Shown: positions 1 through 10,121 of the stretch, piece after piece | Position numbering within the stretch: position 1 is the stretch's first letter | Layout of the letters: each line of letters begins with the position of its first letter | Made by a program: the position numbers and the translations under genes | The notes under the pieces: model-generated | Told to the model about the DNA's origin: nothing | Seen by the model: the letters and a program-made list of their open reading frames with translations, nothing else | Database searches by the model: none | Assembly: GCA_019694655.1 (NCBI GenBank) | Contig: JAIBBN010000001.1 | Coordinates: 502,501 to 566,500, forward strand | Source of the DNA: Leptospirales bacterium | Lineage (GTDB): Bacteria > Spirochaetota > Leptospiria > Leptospirales > Leptonemataceae | DNA length: 64,000 nucleotides | Direction: 5' to 3'

Positions 1-2351
<2,351 letters not shown>

Positions 2352-2352
2352 T

Positions 2353-2473
2353 ATTACATCACGCCGGAGCTCAAAAGGTTCCGGCGCGGTTCAAGAGTTT
2401 GAGCCAGATGATGCGGAGCGACCCTTGCCGGGTTCTGCGCTCCAAAATTGCGACCGCGAGAGCGGCCGCCCTG
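2353..2473 (+). other. Spacer after 23S rRNA with two hairpins
   Basis: No gene is seen here. Two inverted repeats can form in the transcript: 2362-2368 with 2380-2386 (CGCCGGA/TCCGGCG), and 2415-2420 with 2438-2443 (GGAGCG/CGCTCC) enclosing 2421-2424 with 2430-2433. They may be 3' processing stems of the 23S precursor. Open frames across this stretch have no recognisable protein features. Confidence 0.45.
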
Positions 2474-2509
2474 AAACCCCCGTCGCGGTTTTCGCGCCGG
2501 GGGTTTTTT
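2474..2509 (+). terminator. Rho-independent terminator of the rRNA transcript
   Basis: CCCCCG (2477-2482) pairs with CGGGGG (2498-2503). An inner CGCG/CGCG extension surrounds a TTTT-containing loop, and a T6 tract (2504-2509) follows directly. AAA before the stem can pair with the T tract. This closes the 23S transcription unit. Confidence 0.88.
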
Positions 2510-2585
2510 GTTTGGTTTCTGGAGCGGCGTCTATCCGCTCCGATTAACTTTACAGAGAATTTGATAGGCAGCGACTGCGTCGCGC

Positions 2586-3257
2586 TCAATGGCTCAGGGC
2601 AAGATCAACCAGGCGGGGCAGTTCCTCTGGCGAGGAAGCCGCCGTGCTGCCCGCAGGCGGCGTCGCCGTATAACCCCAGGCGCACCAGAGAAAGGCGGCG
2701 CCAAAATTGTGTGCGGCCTCTTGATCCGCGCCGCTGTCGCCGATCATGACGGCCTTTCCCGCAGCATGCAGACGAGCGGCAATCATGCGCATAGGCGCCG
2801 GCGAGGGTTTGGATTCGGCAAAGCTGTCGCCGCCTATCACTGCTGCAAAGAGATCGCCTACATTGAGTCGCTGCAAGAGCAGCGTGGCCAGCGCCTCTGG
2901 TTTGTTGGTGTAGCAAACCAGAGAGCCCCGACTGGAAAGGGAACGCAGCGCGCTCGCCATACCAGCGTACAGTTGAGTAGTATCTACAATGTGCTGCGCG
3001 TAATCCGTCTCGTAAGCGATGCGCAGGGCTTCCATTCGCGCCTGGCGATCCACGCCGGCGGAGATTGTGAGATAGTCGTCAAAGCAGCTTTCGTAGAGTC
3101 GCTGCATCCCCTGATTGACCAGCGAATGCAATTGTCTGGCATCGCGTTGCCCGAGTCCAAAGCCCAGGCGCACACGATTTGCCGCAGCGGCCATGTCCGC
3201 ACGGCTGTCCTCGATCGTACCATCGAGGTCCAGGAAAATCAGCGACCTGCCGCTCAC
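2586..3257 (-). CDS. HAD-superfamily phosphatase, phosphoglycolate phosphatase-like
   Basis: A 223-residue soluble haloacid-dehalogenase hydrolase. Motif I is FLDLDGTIEDS with nucleophile Asp10 and acid/base Asp12. Motif II is the Thr of CYTNKPEAL, motif III the Lys of ESKPSP, and motif IV GDSGADQEAA. A helical cap lies between motifs I and II (about residues 17-95), as in the Gph/PGMB subfamily. The start is GTG and overlaps the stop of the upstream cupin gene by four bases (GTGA), so the two are probably translationally coupled. The substrate cannot be told from sequence. Gph-like 2-phosphoglycolate repair or a nucleotide/sugar phosphate are the usual options. Confidence 0.88.
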   Translation of the reverse strand: MSGRSLIFLDLDGTIEDSRADMAAAANRVRLGFGLGQRDARQLHSLVNQGMQRLYESCFDDYLTISAGVDRQARMEALRIAYETDYAQHIVDTTQLYAGMASALRSLSSRGSLVCYTNKPEALATLLLQRLNVGDLFAAVIGGDSFAESKPSPAPMRMIAARLHAAGKAVMIGDSGADQEAAHNFGAAFLWCAWGYTATPPAGSTAASSPEELPRLVDLALSH

Positions 3258-3646
3258 CCTTGTTTCTGGCGGGATTGAAGTTCTTCCACGCTGCCGCGAC
3301 CGTCGCCAAGTTCTGTGACCGAACGCTGACCGCTGATCGAGCCCTTAAATGCGCTGAACTCTGCTGCGTTGTGACTGCGTACTTCGTGCGGGATGCCGGC
3401 TGGTATGAAGAGGATATCGCCGGCCTCTATTGTCACCGGGCCGTCATCAAAATGGAAGGTGGTGACGCCGCGCACCGCGCCGCGGATCTCATCATGATCG
3501 TGAGCGTGCCGACTGCGTTCAAACCATCCGGGAATGGTCTGCAGATCGTAGGTCTGGTAGCCAAAACGGTGCATCTCCTCGCGAACGGATTCTTCGCTGG
3601 GGACTTCCTTATGCGGCCACTTGATGACACGAACACCTGCTGCCAT
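3254..3646 (-). CDS. Small single-domain cupin protein
   Basis: A 130-residue cupin with both metal-binding motifs. Motif 1 has His47, His49 and Glu53 ending in Gly60 (HAHDHDEIRG). Motif 2 has GDILFIPAGIPHE with His87. It therefore probably binds Fe, Ni or Mn. ATG is preceded by GAGG at proper spacing. The pattern slightly resembles acireductone dioxygenase, and a HAD phosphatase lies directly downstream, so a methionine-salvage-type role is conceivable. However, it is shorter than usual MtnD (about 180 residues), and I do not assign that function. Confidence 0.82.
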   Translation of the reverse strand: MAAGVRVIKWPHKEVPSEESVREEMHRFGYQTYDLQTIPGWFERSRHAHDHDEIRGAVRGVTTFHFDDGPVTIEAGDILFIPAGIPHEVRSHNAAEFSAFKGSISGQRSVTELGDGRGSVEELQSRQKQG

Positions 3647-3658
3647 TTTACCTCGAAG

Positions 3659-3686
3659 ACGGCGGGCCCGGAGACGAACCCGCCGT
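3659..3686 (-). repeat. Inverted repeat between histone and cupin genes
   Basis: ACGGCGGG (3659-3666) and CCCGCCGT (3679-3686) form a perfect 8-bp stem with a 12-nt loop, about 10 nt after the histone stop codon. There is no T tract, so it could be a weak or Rho-assisted terminator, or an mRNA 3'-end stabiliser that gives the histone more message than the cupin/HAD genes. Confidence 0.45.
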
Positions 3687-3696
3687 GATGCAAGAA

Positions 3697-3891
3697 TTAG
3701 AAATCGTGGCCGCGCAGCGTGGTGCGCTTATTTTCCTTCGTTCTTTTCACTGCATTGTTGATCAGCTCGTAGACCTTGCGGTTCAACTCGTCCAATGCAT
3801 CACCGGCTACCATGCAGCCCTGATCCTTGATATAAGCCTTGGTCTTGCTGGCTATCAGCAGTGTTTCTTTGCCTTCTTCTTCCGACGACAT
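3697..3891 (-). CDS. Bacterial histone-fold protein (DUF1931/HLp type)
   Basis: A 64-residue basic protein with a single histone fold: helix 1 LLIASKTKAYIKDQG, a short loop, a long middle helix DALDELNRKVYELINNAVKRT, and a C-terminal strand-loop-helix starting ENKRTTLRGHDF. The conserved K-[RST]-T-L-R-x-x-D end matches histones described in Bdellovibrio (Bd0055) and Leptospira, which bind and compact DNA as dimers. The frame is open upstream to 4023, but that extension has no histone similarity and would overlap the galE promoter area. ATG at 3891 has GGGGGAG just upstream and gives the family's usual length. It is probably abundant and nucleoid-associated. Confidence 0.86.
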   Translation of the reverse strand: MSSEEEGKETLLIASKTKAYIKDQGCMVAGDALDELNRKVYELINNAVKRTKENKRTTLRGHDF

Positions 3892-3904
3892 ATCTCCCCC
3901 GTAG

Positions 3905-3932
3905 GTTATCCAGGCCTGCCAGGCGATGCCAA
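3905..3932 (-). promoter_or_regulatory. Candidate promoter of the histone gene
   Basis: On the minus strand TTGGCA (3932-3927) is followed after 16 bp by GATAAC (3910-3905). Transcription would begin just before the GGGGGAG ribosome-binding site, giving a very short leader. The match to the housekeeping consensus is fair, not strong. Confidence 0.4.
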
Positions 3933-4025
3933 AAATGGCCTGCAGTCGCAGAGAAATATCGTCGGGGGTCCTTTCAACCGAAAATCCGGCTTCCAGGACA
4001 GCGCCATCCCCGGTAGCCGTCATCC

Positions 4026-5000
4026 ATGCGCATTGGGGTGACCGGCGGCGCCGGCTATATCGGCTCGCACGTTGTCCTGGATCTGCTGGCTGCCGGACAC
4101 CAGGTGCTGGTCATCGACAACCTGTCTACGGGCGACGCCAGGAACATCTTCTCGGCAGAGCCATGCTACTCCTTCCTGGAGGGCGATCTGGGTCGCGAAG
4201 AGGATCTCCATCGTTTCTTGCAGAGCAATCTGGAGGCTGTCTTCCATTTTGCGGCTTCCAAAGCGGCCGGCGACTCGATGCGCGTTCCAGAATTGTACTC
4301 CGCGAACAATGTGCGCTCCTGCTTTCGCCTGATCGAGGCGATGCTGGAGCACGATTGTCGCCGCCTCGTCTTCAGTTCCACGGCTGCAGTCTACGGCGAG
4401 CCGCAATACCTGCCAGTGGACGAGCAGCATCCGCTGGCGCCGATCAATTACTATGGATTTACCAAATTAGTCATTGAACAGAACCTGCAATGGTTTTCAA
4501 AGCTGAAAGGGCTGCGCTTTGCCGCGCTGCGTTATTTCAACGCCGCCGGCTACGATCTAAAGAATCGCGTCCGTGGACTGGAGCAGGGGCCGAACAACCT
4601 CTTTCCAATACTGATGGAAGTCGCCTGCGGAATGCGTCCGCAGCTCGACATCTATGGACGGGACTATGCCACGCCAGACGGTTCCTGCATCCGCGACTAC
4701 ATTCACGTGAATGATTTGAGCCGGGCGCATTTGATGGCGCTCGAATTCATCTGTGCCAGAGATCGCGACCTCATTGTAAATCTGGGATCTGGAAAAGGCC
4801 TGAGCGTCCTGGAGTGTCTGGAGGCGGCGCGACGAATCACCGGCCAACCTATTCCACATTGCGATGTTGGTCGACGCCCAGGCGATCCGCCGGAACTCAT
4901 TGCCAGCGCTGCGCTTGCCGCACAGCAGATGAACTGGCAAACACAGTGCTCCGACCTTGACAGCATTGTGAGCAGCATGTGGCAGGTTTATAATCCATGA
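4026..5000 (+). CDS. galE: UDP-glucose 4-epimerase
   Basis: A 324-residue extended short-chain dehydrogenase that interconverts UDP-glucose and UDP-galactose using tightly bound NAD. The Rossmann motif is GGAGYIG (residues 7-13). The catalytic residues are Ser118/Thr119 in FSSTAAVYG and Tyr143-xxx-Lys147 (YYGFTK). The GalE signature DGSCIRDYIHVNDLSRAH is intact and the length is normal. It diverges from the histone gene and overlaps the next gene by four bases (ATGA). The product would feed envelope polysaccharide or lipopolysaccharide synthesis. Confidence 0.95.
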   Translation: MRIGVTGGAGYIGSHVVLDLLAAGHQVLVIDNLSTGDARNIFSAEPCYSFLEGDLGREEDLHRFLQSNLEAVFHFAASKAAGDSMRVPELYSANNVRSCFRLIEAMLEHDCRRLVFSSTAAVYGEPQYLPVDEQHPLAPINYYGFTKLVIEQNLQWFSKLKGLRFAALRYFNAAGYDLKNRVRGLEQGPNNLFPILMEVACGMRPQLDIYGRDYATPDGSCIRDYIHVNDLSRAHLMALEFICARDRDLIVNLGSGKGLSVLECLEAARRITGQPIPHCDVGRRPGDPPELIASAALAAQQMNWQTQCSDLDSIVSSMWQVYNP

Positions 5001-5887
5001 ATCCGCTGCGCACTTTTCAGGCGCTGGCGGCGCTCTTCTTTTTGGCCCTGTTGCTATCCTGCGATGAAAGCCGCGCACTGGCGGATGCGGGCCGCGAACG
5101 CCTGATGCGCGGCGACTATGATACCGCTCTCGAAATCTACGAAGAGGCCTATCGAGCCCGACCCAACAATCCGCGCGCACTTGCTGGCCTGGGCGAGCTC
5201 TTGAGTTTGCGCCGTATTTCGCTTTTTTCCGGGCTGGAGTTGATGCAGGAATCGCTGTCCATTGAACCGGATGCGGCGCTGCGCGAACGCCTTGCGCTGA
5301 TTTATGCCGCCATGGAACGTTTCGATCTGGCGCGCGCTCTGGTTGATCCTTCAAAGATGAGCGTCCAGGAGGTCTATAGCGAACCGGTACAACTTCTACA
5401 CGCCGGCCTGGACTGCCTGAAATCGCCTGGCCCCATTGCGCTGCGTCGCCTTCAGGCGCGGCCGCGTTCGCCGCGCCGCGATTACTTCCTGGCCCTCTGC
5501 CAGCTGAAATTGGCCACGCCGCAGAACAAGGACGAGGCAATGAAGGCCCTGCTCTCGATCGGCGATGCCGAGATTGCATGCGAAACAGCGGCGCTGTGGA
5601 ACGTAGAGTATGAGCCTGAACCAGGCTGGTTGCGGCGCGCCAACTCGGAATGCCAACGTCGCTTCAAAGGAAATCTGGCGCTCTTTCGCGAGCGACCGCC
5701 CATTGTTCCGCCGCAGCCGGCTACCAGCGGCCGCACCCTTTACGGCCGCAGCGTCTTTGAGACTCAGGACCCCGGCGCGGAACGCGACACTCCAGATTAT
5801 CGCTTCGGGAATCGGCCGACACCCTATGAACCTCCCCCGGACACGCCAGATCAGTGGGGTCGGCCGCCAGCGGCGTCGCCCCCTTGA
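4997..5887 (+). CDS. TPR-containing putative lipoprotein
   Basis: A 296-residue protein with an N-terminal hydrophobic signal ending in LALLLSC, a plausible spirochaetal lipobox with Cys at about residue 22. TPR-like helix pairs follow ([20 protein letters not shown] and [20 protein letters not shown]). The C-terminal 60 residues are proline-rich and look disordered. Its start overlaps the galE stop (ATGA). Repeat and lipobox point to a periplasm- or surface-facing scaffold; no specific function is recognised. Confidence 0.72.
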   Translation: MNPLRTFQALAALFFLALLLSCDESRALADAGRERLMRGDYDTALEIYEEAYRARPNNPRALAGLGELLSLRRISLFSGLELMQESLSIEPDAALRERLALIYAAMERFDLARALVDPSKMSVQEVYSEPVQLLHAGLDCLKSPGPIALRRLQARPRSPRRDYFLALCQLKLATPQNKDEAMKALLSIGDAEIACETAALWNVEYEPEPGWLRRANSECQRRFKGNLALFRERPPIVPPQPATSGRTLYGRSVFETQDPGAERDTPDYRFGNRPTPYEPPPDTPDQWGRPPAASPP

Positions 5888-5959
5888 GTTTTGTCAGTCC
5901 GCAGGCCTCGAAAAAGACTTGGCCGCGTCTGCGGAACACTGACACACTGTCGAGGACGC

Positions 5960-5989
5960 TTGCACCCGGCTCCGTCGGGCATACATATT
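5960..5989 (+). promoter_or_regulatory. Candidate promoter of the SGNH hydrolase gene
   Basis: TTGCAC (5960-5965) and CATATT (5984-5989) are 18 bp apart, about 30 bp before the ribosome-binding site GGAGGG. It lies in the 131-bp gap after the TPR lipoprotein gene. Confidence 0.4.
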
Positions 5990-6018
5990 CGCGAGCGTTG
6001 CGAAATTTGGAGGGTTCT

Positions 6019-7299
6019 ATGCGGACTACGGCAGTAAGCGCCGTTGCCGGCGCGGCTATGCTCGCGCTATCGGGCGCGTTTCATTCCATCGCAGCGGAGA
6101 CGCTCGGTCAGCTTTTTGCGCGACCGGGGGCCATTGGCGATTCGCTTTCCCAGGGATTTTATGGCGCCACCGTCGAGCGCAAAACGCAAGACTGGGCCTA
6201 TCCCGTACTGATCAGCAAGCAGGCCGGCGCTGCGCTCAGCTATAACTACTTGAAGGGACCCTATCTAAACCTTGAGGATGTACTCAAGGGCGACTGTGGC
6301 GTCTTCTGCATTGCCGGCGCACTGATTGGCGGAAATGACGCCACAGTCGGAACGCCAACGCATGCCGGCATCACTGGCGCGGACTATACCAATGCGCTCT
6401 ACACCAGCGGGGCCTGTCAGGATATCACCGCCGCAAAGTGGGTCAAGGAGTGGTACTGGAAGACCTGGTACTGGTTCACCTATCGTTGGGTGCAGGCGCC
6501 GGATTGTCAGGAACCGGACAAGTACCATCGTTTTGGTTTGCGCAGCAGCGGGACGCAGCTGCAGATCATGGAAAAGGTTCAACCGAGCTTTGTGTTTGCG
6601 TCGGTCGGCGCCAATCATGTGCTCTGTACTGCGCTGGCCACCTCGCTGGCCTGCCTGGATGAAGCGCGCTTCCGCCGCGATATCCCGGAAGCCTTTCGCC
6701 GCTTGAAGGCAATTGCCAGCGTTCGCGGCGGCGTCGTCTTTACCGTACCCAATGTAACTTCCATTGCCTATCTGGAAGAGTATCGCGATCCGCAGGGACG
6801 CGCTAACTATAGCGGACTGCGCGCCTTCTACCGGACTTCGGTGTCCAGCCCCGATCATGTGCTGGATGACAGCGAAGTGGCGACGATCACGACCTTTTTG
6901 ACCAAGCTCAATCAGGAGATTTACAATCAGGCGGCGGCCAATGGCTACGCGATCACCGATGCGCGCGTGGTCTTCGATGATATCAAGCGAAACGGTAGAG
7001 TCATTCGCTCTTCCAGCGGCTGGAGCCCTGGATTGGCGCAGGCTAACTGGCCGTTGCCAGGCAAACCCGGCATCTTTGGACTCGACGGCGTACATCCCAA
7101 TCGCTATGGACATGCCGTGCTCGCAAATGAATTGATTCGATCGATCAACGCCAAATATGGCGTATCGATTCCGGCAATCGATGAGTATGCGGCCTGGTAC
7201 TATGATTCCTTAAATCGCAATCCCATCGATCTGAAGGGCTTTTTGACTAATTCCTTTGTGGGACAATTGATCAGTTGGTTGATCAATATCTTTGTCTGA
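6019..7299 (+). CDS. Secreted SGNH/GDSL-family hydrolase
   Basis: A 426-residue exported esterase/lipase-type hydrolase. The signal peptide is about residues 1-26 (ending HSIAA-ET). Catalytic blocks are IGDSLSQG with nucleophile Ser42, GANHV with Asn199 (block III), and [10 protein letters not shown] with Asp356 and His359 (block V). The frame is open further upstream, but ATG at 6019 has GGAGGG five bases before it and places the signal peptide at the N-terminus. Large inserts between the blocks are typical of the lecithinase-like branch. Substrate is likely an ester of a lipid or polysaccharide, acting outside the inner membrane. Confidence 0.85.
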   Translation: MRTTAVSAVAGAAMLALSGAFHSIAAETLGQLFARPGAIGDSLSQGFYGATVERKTQDWAYPVLISKQAGAALSYNYLKGPYLNLEDVLKGDCGVFCIAGALIGGNDATVGTPTHAGITGADYTNALYTSGACQDITAAKWVKEWYWKTWYWFTYRWVQAPDCQEPDKYHRFGLRSSGTQLQIMEKVQPSFVFASVGANHVLCTALATSLACLDEARFRRDIPEAFRRLKAIASVRGGVVFTVPNVTSIAYLEEYRDPQGRANYSGLRAFYRTSVSSPDHVLDDSEVATITTFLTKLNQEIYNQAAANGYAITDARVVFDDIKRNGRVIRSSSGWSPGLAQANWPLPGKPGIFGLDGVHPNRYGHAVLANELIRSINAKYGVSIPAIDEYAAWYYDSLNRNPIDLKGFLTNSFVGQLISWLINIFV

Positions 7300-7394
7300 T
7301 TGAGACCGTTCGAGCAATCTGGAACATGCCAGGCCACAGCAGCAGGGATGTTTGCCGCGGCTTGTTCCAGGCTGTTCAACTGCGGAAGTGAGTT

Positions 7395-8054
7395 ATGGAT
7401 CGCAGGCGTTTGCTCATTCTGGTCGGAGTTGTAGCCGCGACCGCACTGGTCGTGGCGCTGGTCTATCTGCTGCGCAACAGCAAGCCGGGCGAGCCGTGGA
7501 TTGTCGGCGATCCGCCCAATCCCGGCGAGGACGGACCGCAGCAGTGGCTGTCGGCGCCGGACCCTGCTGAGGATATCGAAAAGCTTGATGAGATACGACG
7601 GCTCTGGCCGGACATTGACCGTCCGCGACCAGATCGCGCCGCAGTACGACGGGAATTTCAGGAATTCGCGGCGCGCTATCCGGAAAACATCTATATTCCC
7701 GCCCAGTTCCTGCCAGAGCAGAGTCAGGAGCAAAAGGATGAATCGCGCCGTACGATAGACGTTGTCGGCAGCGTCGAGTCGCGCCTGGCGGCGCAGCGCG
7801 CGCAGGCCCGTGGCGCCGCTCCTGGCCAGGAGGGCGCTGAAGCGCCGCTACAGCCGACGCTGGCGCCAGAAGAACAACAGCGTTACTTTTCCTTCAAAGT
7901 GCGCGAACTGGAATCGCGCATTCAGCTGGTTGAGTACGCCATGGAAAAAGGTCGCCTGCCGGAGGACCAGCAGCAGACAGCAGAGTCGGACCTTGCGCGC
8001 TGGAAGAAGGAACTGGAAGAGATCCGCGCAGTCCAGGCTCAAATTCCGCCATGA
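7395..8054 (+). CDS. Membrane-anchored hypothetical protein with coiled-coil C-terminus
   Basis: A 219-residue protein. One N-terminal membrane anchor (about residues 5-26, rich in Leu/Val/Ala) follows a basic start. A proline-rich segment comes next, then charged helices with coiled-coil character (residues 150-215). I do not recognise a family. It overlaps the following HEAT-repeat gene by four bases (ATGA), so the two products are probably made together and may interact in the periplasm. Confidence 0.7.
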   Translation: MDRRRLLILVGVVAATALVVALVYLLRNSKPGEPWIVGDPPNPGEDGPQQWLSAPDPAEDIEKLDEIRRLWPDIDRPRPDRAAVRREFQEFAARYPENIYIPAQFLPEQSQEQKDESRRTIDVVGSVESRLAAQRAQARGAAPGQEGAEAPLQPTLAPEEQQRYFSFKVRELESRIQLVEYAMEKGRLPEDQQQTAESDLARWKKELEEIRAVQAQIPP

Positions 8055-9646
8055 GAACCTGGGATTCGCGCAAAGGAGGCCGTTGGCTGCTTGTGGCTCT
8101 TGTTTCCTTCTCTGGCTTGTTTTCAGCCTGGTGCAAAGGCCCGCCGCTGCCGACGACGCCGCCCGGCGCCCAGCTCGATCCGCCGGCTGTGGCGCCGCTG
8201 CCGGAGTTGATGGCGCAGCTAAAGTCCGCGGAGTGGCGAGTGCGCAGCAACGCAACGCTGGAAATTCTACGCGGCGAGTATCGCGACGCTGTACCAGAAC
8301 TCCTGCTTCTGGCAGAGAAGGATCCCTCGCCGGCGGTTCGCCAAACCTGCGCTCTGGCCCTTGGCGCCTTTGGCGAGCGGAGAGCGGCGCCCATCCTGGT
8401 GCGAATGCTGCGCACTGATCGCGAAATAGGACGGGAATTCATCCTGGAGGCAATGGTTCGACTGGGCGATCGAAGCGCCGGCGCGGCGATTGCACCTTTG
8501 TTGCGCGATCCAGATCGGCAGCTGCGCCTGAAGGCGATCGACAGCCTGGTGCAGCTCCAGGCCGAGGAACAGGGCGGCGCCATCCTCGCCCTTGCGCAAC
8601 AGGATTCGGATTCAGACCACGCTGTCGACTATGCCACCGCTCTGGGTCGTCTGCATTGCCGCGCTGCCGAGGGCTATCTGCTGGCTCTGGCGCAACGCGA
8701 ACGCGGCACTCCGGCGCTGGCCTCCGCATTGCTGGCGCTGGGAGAAATTAGGAGTCGGCGCGCGACGCCAACGCTGGTTGCGGCAATCGCCGGCGATTTT
8801 GATAAGGGACGACAGAATGCGATTCTTGCCCTGATCGAGTCGCAAGATCCGGCGGCAAATGATGGACTGTTTGCTCTGCTTTCGGATGCGCGGATCGAGG
8901 TGCGCTACGGCTCTGCACGGGTGATTGGCGAGATCAAGGATCTGCGCAGCGGACCGCGCGCTCTGGCGCTGCTGAAGCAACGCGACAGCGCAACCATTGG
9001 TCCTGCAGCCTACATCCTTGGTCGGCAGAAGTACGCCGCGGCGCGCTCGAGTATCGAATCAATGCTGGCCGAGACTTCTTTGCCCGCGCGCGAAGAGTTG
9101 GCGCGCAGTCTGGGTTGGATTGGCGACCGCGCCAGCATTGCTCTGTTGATTCGCACGCTGCAGGAGAGCGAAGGCGAGGGACGCTACGGCGCCGCCTGGT
9201 CGCTGGGCGTGATGGAAGCCAGAGAAGCTTCTCCGGCGCTGCGCGTTGCAGCGGCCAGCGATGATCGACGCCTGGCGCTGCTGGCGATTGAGGCGCTGGG
9301 CGCAGTGCGCGATCCGGAGTCGCTGGAAGATCTGCAAGCGCTAATCAAGGACCGACGCGATCTTGCCTTTCAGGCGGTGGAAACCGTTGGCCTGATTCCC
9401 GGTCCGCGTTCACAAGCAATTCTACTGGAGACGCTGCAGAGCAACGATGACGAGCTGCGTATCGCAGCGGCGCGCGCCCTGGGGCGGCGAAAGGAAAACG
9501 AAGCGATCGACGCTCTGGGCGCACTGCTTGATGAAGACTCCGGCGAACTGCGCGAGGCGGCAATGGCGGCCCTGAGCGAGATCAGCGGACAGCGTTTTCG
9601 CAATGCATCGCAATGGCGCTTCTGGTTGGGACAGCGCCGACGTTGA
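8051..9646 (+). CDS. Exported HEAT-repeat protein
   Basis: A 531-residue protein with an N-terminal export signal that may be a lipoprotein signal (SGLFSAWC, Cys about 28). About 14 HEAT/PBS-lyase-type helical repeats follow; a recurrent pattern is VRQTCALALGAFGERRA or LRIAAARALGRRKENEA. Such solenoids are protein-interaction scaffolds, and no catalytic site is visible. It is co-translated with the preceding membrane protein. Its gene ends 10 bp from the end of a convergent gene. Confidence 0.8.
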   Translation: MRTWDSRKGGRWLLVALVSFSGLFSAWCKGPPLPTTPPGAQLDPPAVAPLPELMAQLKSAEWRVRSNATLEILRGEYRDAVPELLLLAEKDPSPAVRQTCALALGAFGERRAAPILVRMLRTDREIGREFILEAMVRLGDRSAGAAIAPLLRDPDRQLRLKAIDSLVQLQAEEQGGAILALAQQDSDSDHAVDYATALGRLHCRAAEGYLLALAQRERGTPALASALLALGEIRSRRATPTLVAAIAGDFDKGRQNAILALIESQDPAANDGLFALLSDARIEVRYGSARVIGEIKDLRSGPRALALLKQRDSATIGPAAYILGRQKYAAARSSIESMLAETSLPAREELARSLGWIGDRASIALLIRTLQESEGEGRYGAAWSLGVMEAREASPALRVAAASDDRRLALLAIEALGAVRDPESLEDLQALIKDRRDLAFQAVETVGLIPGPRSQAILLETLQSNDDELRIAAARALGRRKENEAIDALGALLDEDSGELREAAMAALSEISGQRFRNASQWRFWLGQRRR

Positions 9647-9656
9647 TTGCGGCCCC

Positions 9657-10100
9657 TCAGAAGGGCGCGTTTTTCTGCCACAGACCGAAGAGCAACAAAA
9701 GCAAGGCCGGCAGCATCAGCCAGCGATCAGCGACGTAGAGGCGAATGAACTCGGCAGGGATGGACAGCGCCTGCAGTCGCCGCCGGATGAGTTCGTATCC
9801 AAATATATACCAGAGGCCGACGCCCAGCGCTGTTAGCGCCAGCAGATAGGAGTTCCAGCGCCAGTTTTCGCCGCGATTCATGTAAACCAGAAGCAACGCC
9901 GCCAGCACCGCCGATACCACCAGAATGCGCGCCAATCTAAAACGATGCATTCCTTCGACCATGCGCTGACGCACAATGTCGTCCAGACGCAAGAAGGCGT
10001 CCTGAAAACGCCGCTGGACAAAGACATTTGCCAGAAGCAGCGCGATAGCGCAGTAGATGGGCCAATTACTGAGGCTTACAATATTGTTCGAGAATTCCAT
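9657..10100 (-). CDS. Small four-helix membrane protein
   Basis: A 147-residue protein with four hydrophobic segments (about residues 12-30, 58-77, 83-100 and 125-142). Positively charged loops (FVQRRFQDAF, GMHRFRLAR, ELIRRRLQ) suggest an inner-membrane protein. No family is recognised. It starts 21 bp after the upstream chemoreceptor gene and is probably in the same transcript, so it may support that receptor; this is inference from position only. Confidence 0.65.
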   Translation of the reverse strand: MEFSNNIVSLSNWPIYCAIALLLANVFVQRRFQDAFLRLDDIVRQRMVEGMHRFRLARILVVSAVLAALLLVYMNRGENWRWNSYLLALTALGVGLWYIFGYELIRRRLQALSIPAEFIRLYVADRWLMLPALLLLLFGLWQKNAPF

Positions 10101-10121
10101 TCGCTGCCATAGATCCAGAGG

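Noticed and set aside
2353-2473. Possible 5S rRNA gene after 23S
   Set aside because: The spacer lacks the conserved 5S elements (such as the loop B/C region) and its hairpins do not match the 5S fold.
3892-4023. N-terminal 44-residue extension of the histone
   Set aside because: The extension has no histone similarity, overlaps a likely promoter, and the internal ATG at 3891 has a good ribosome-binding site.
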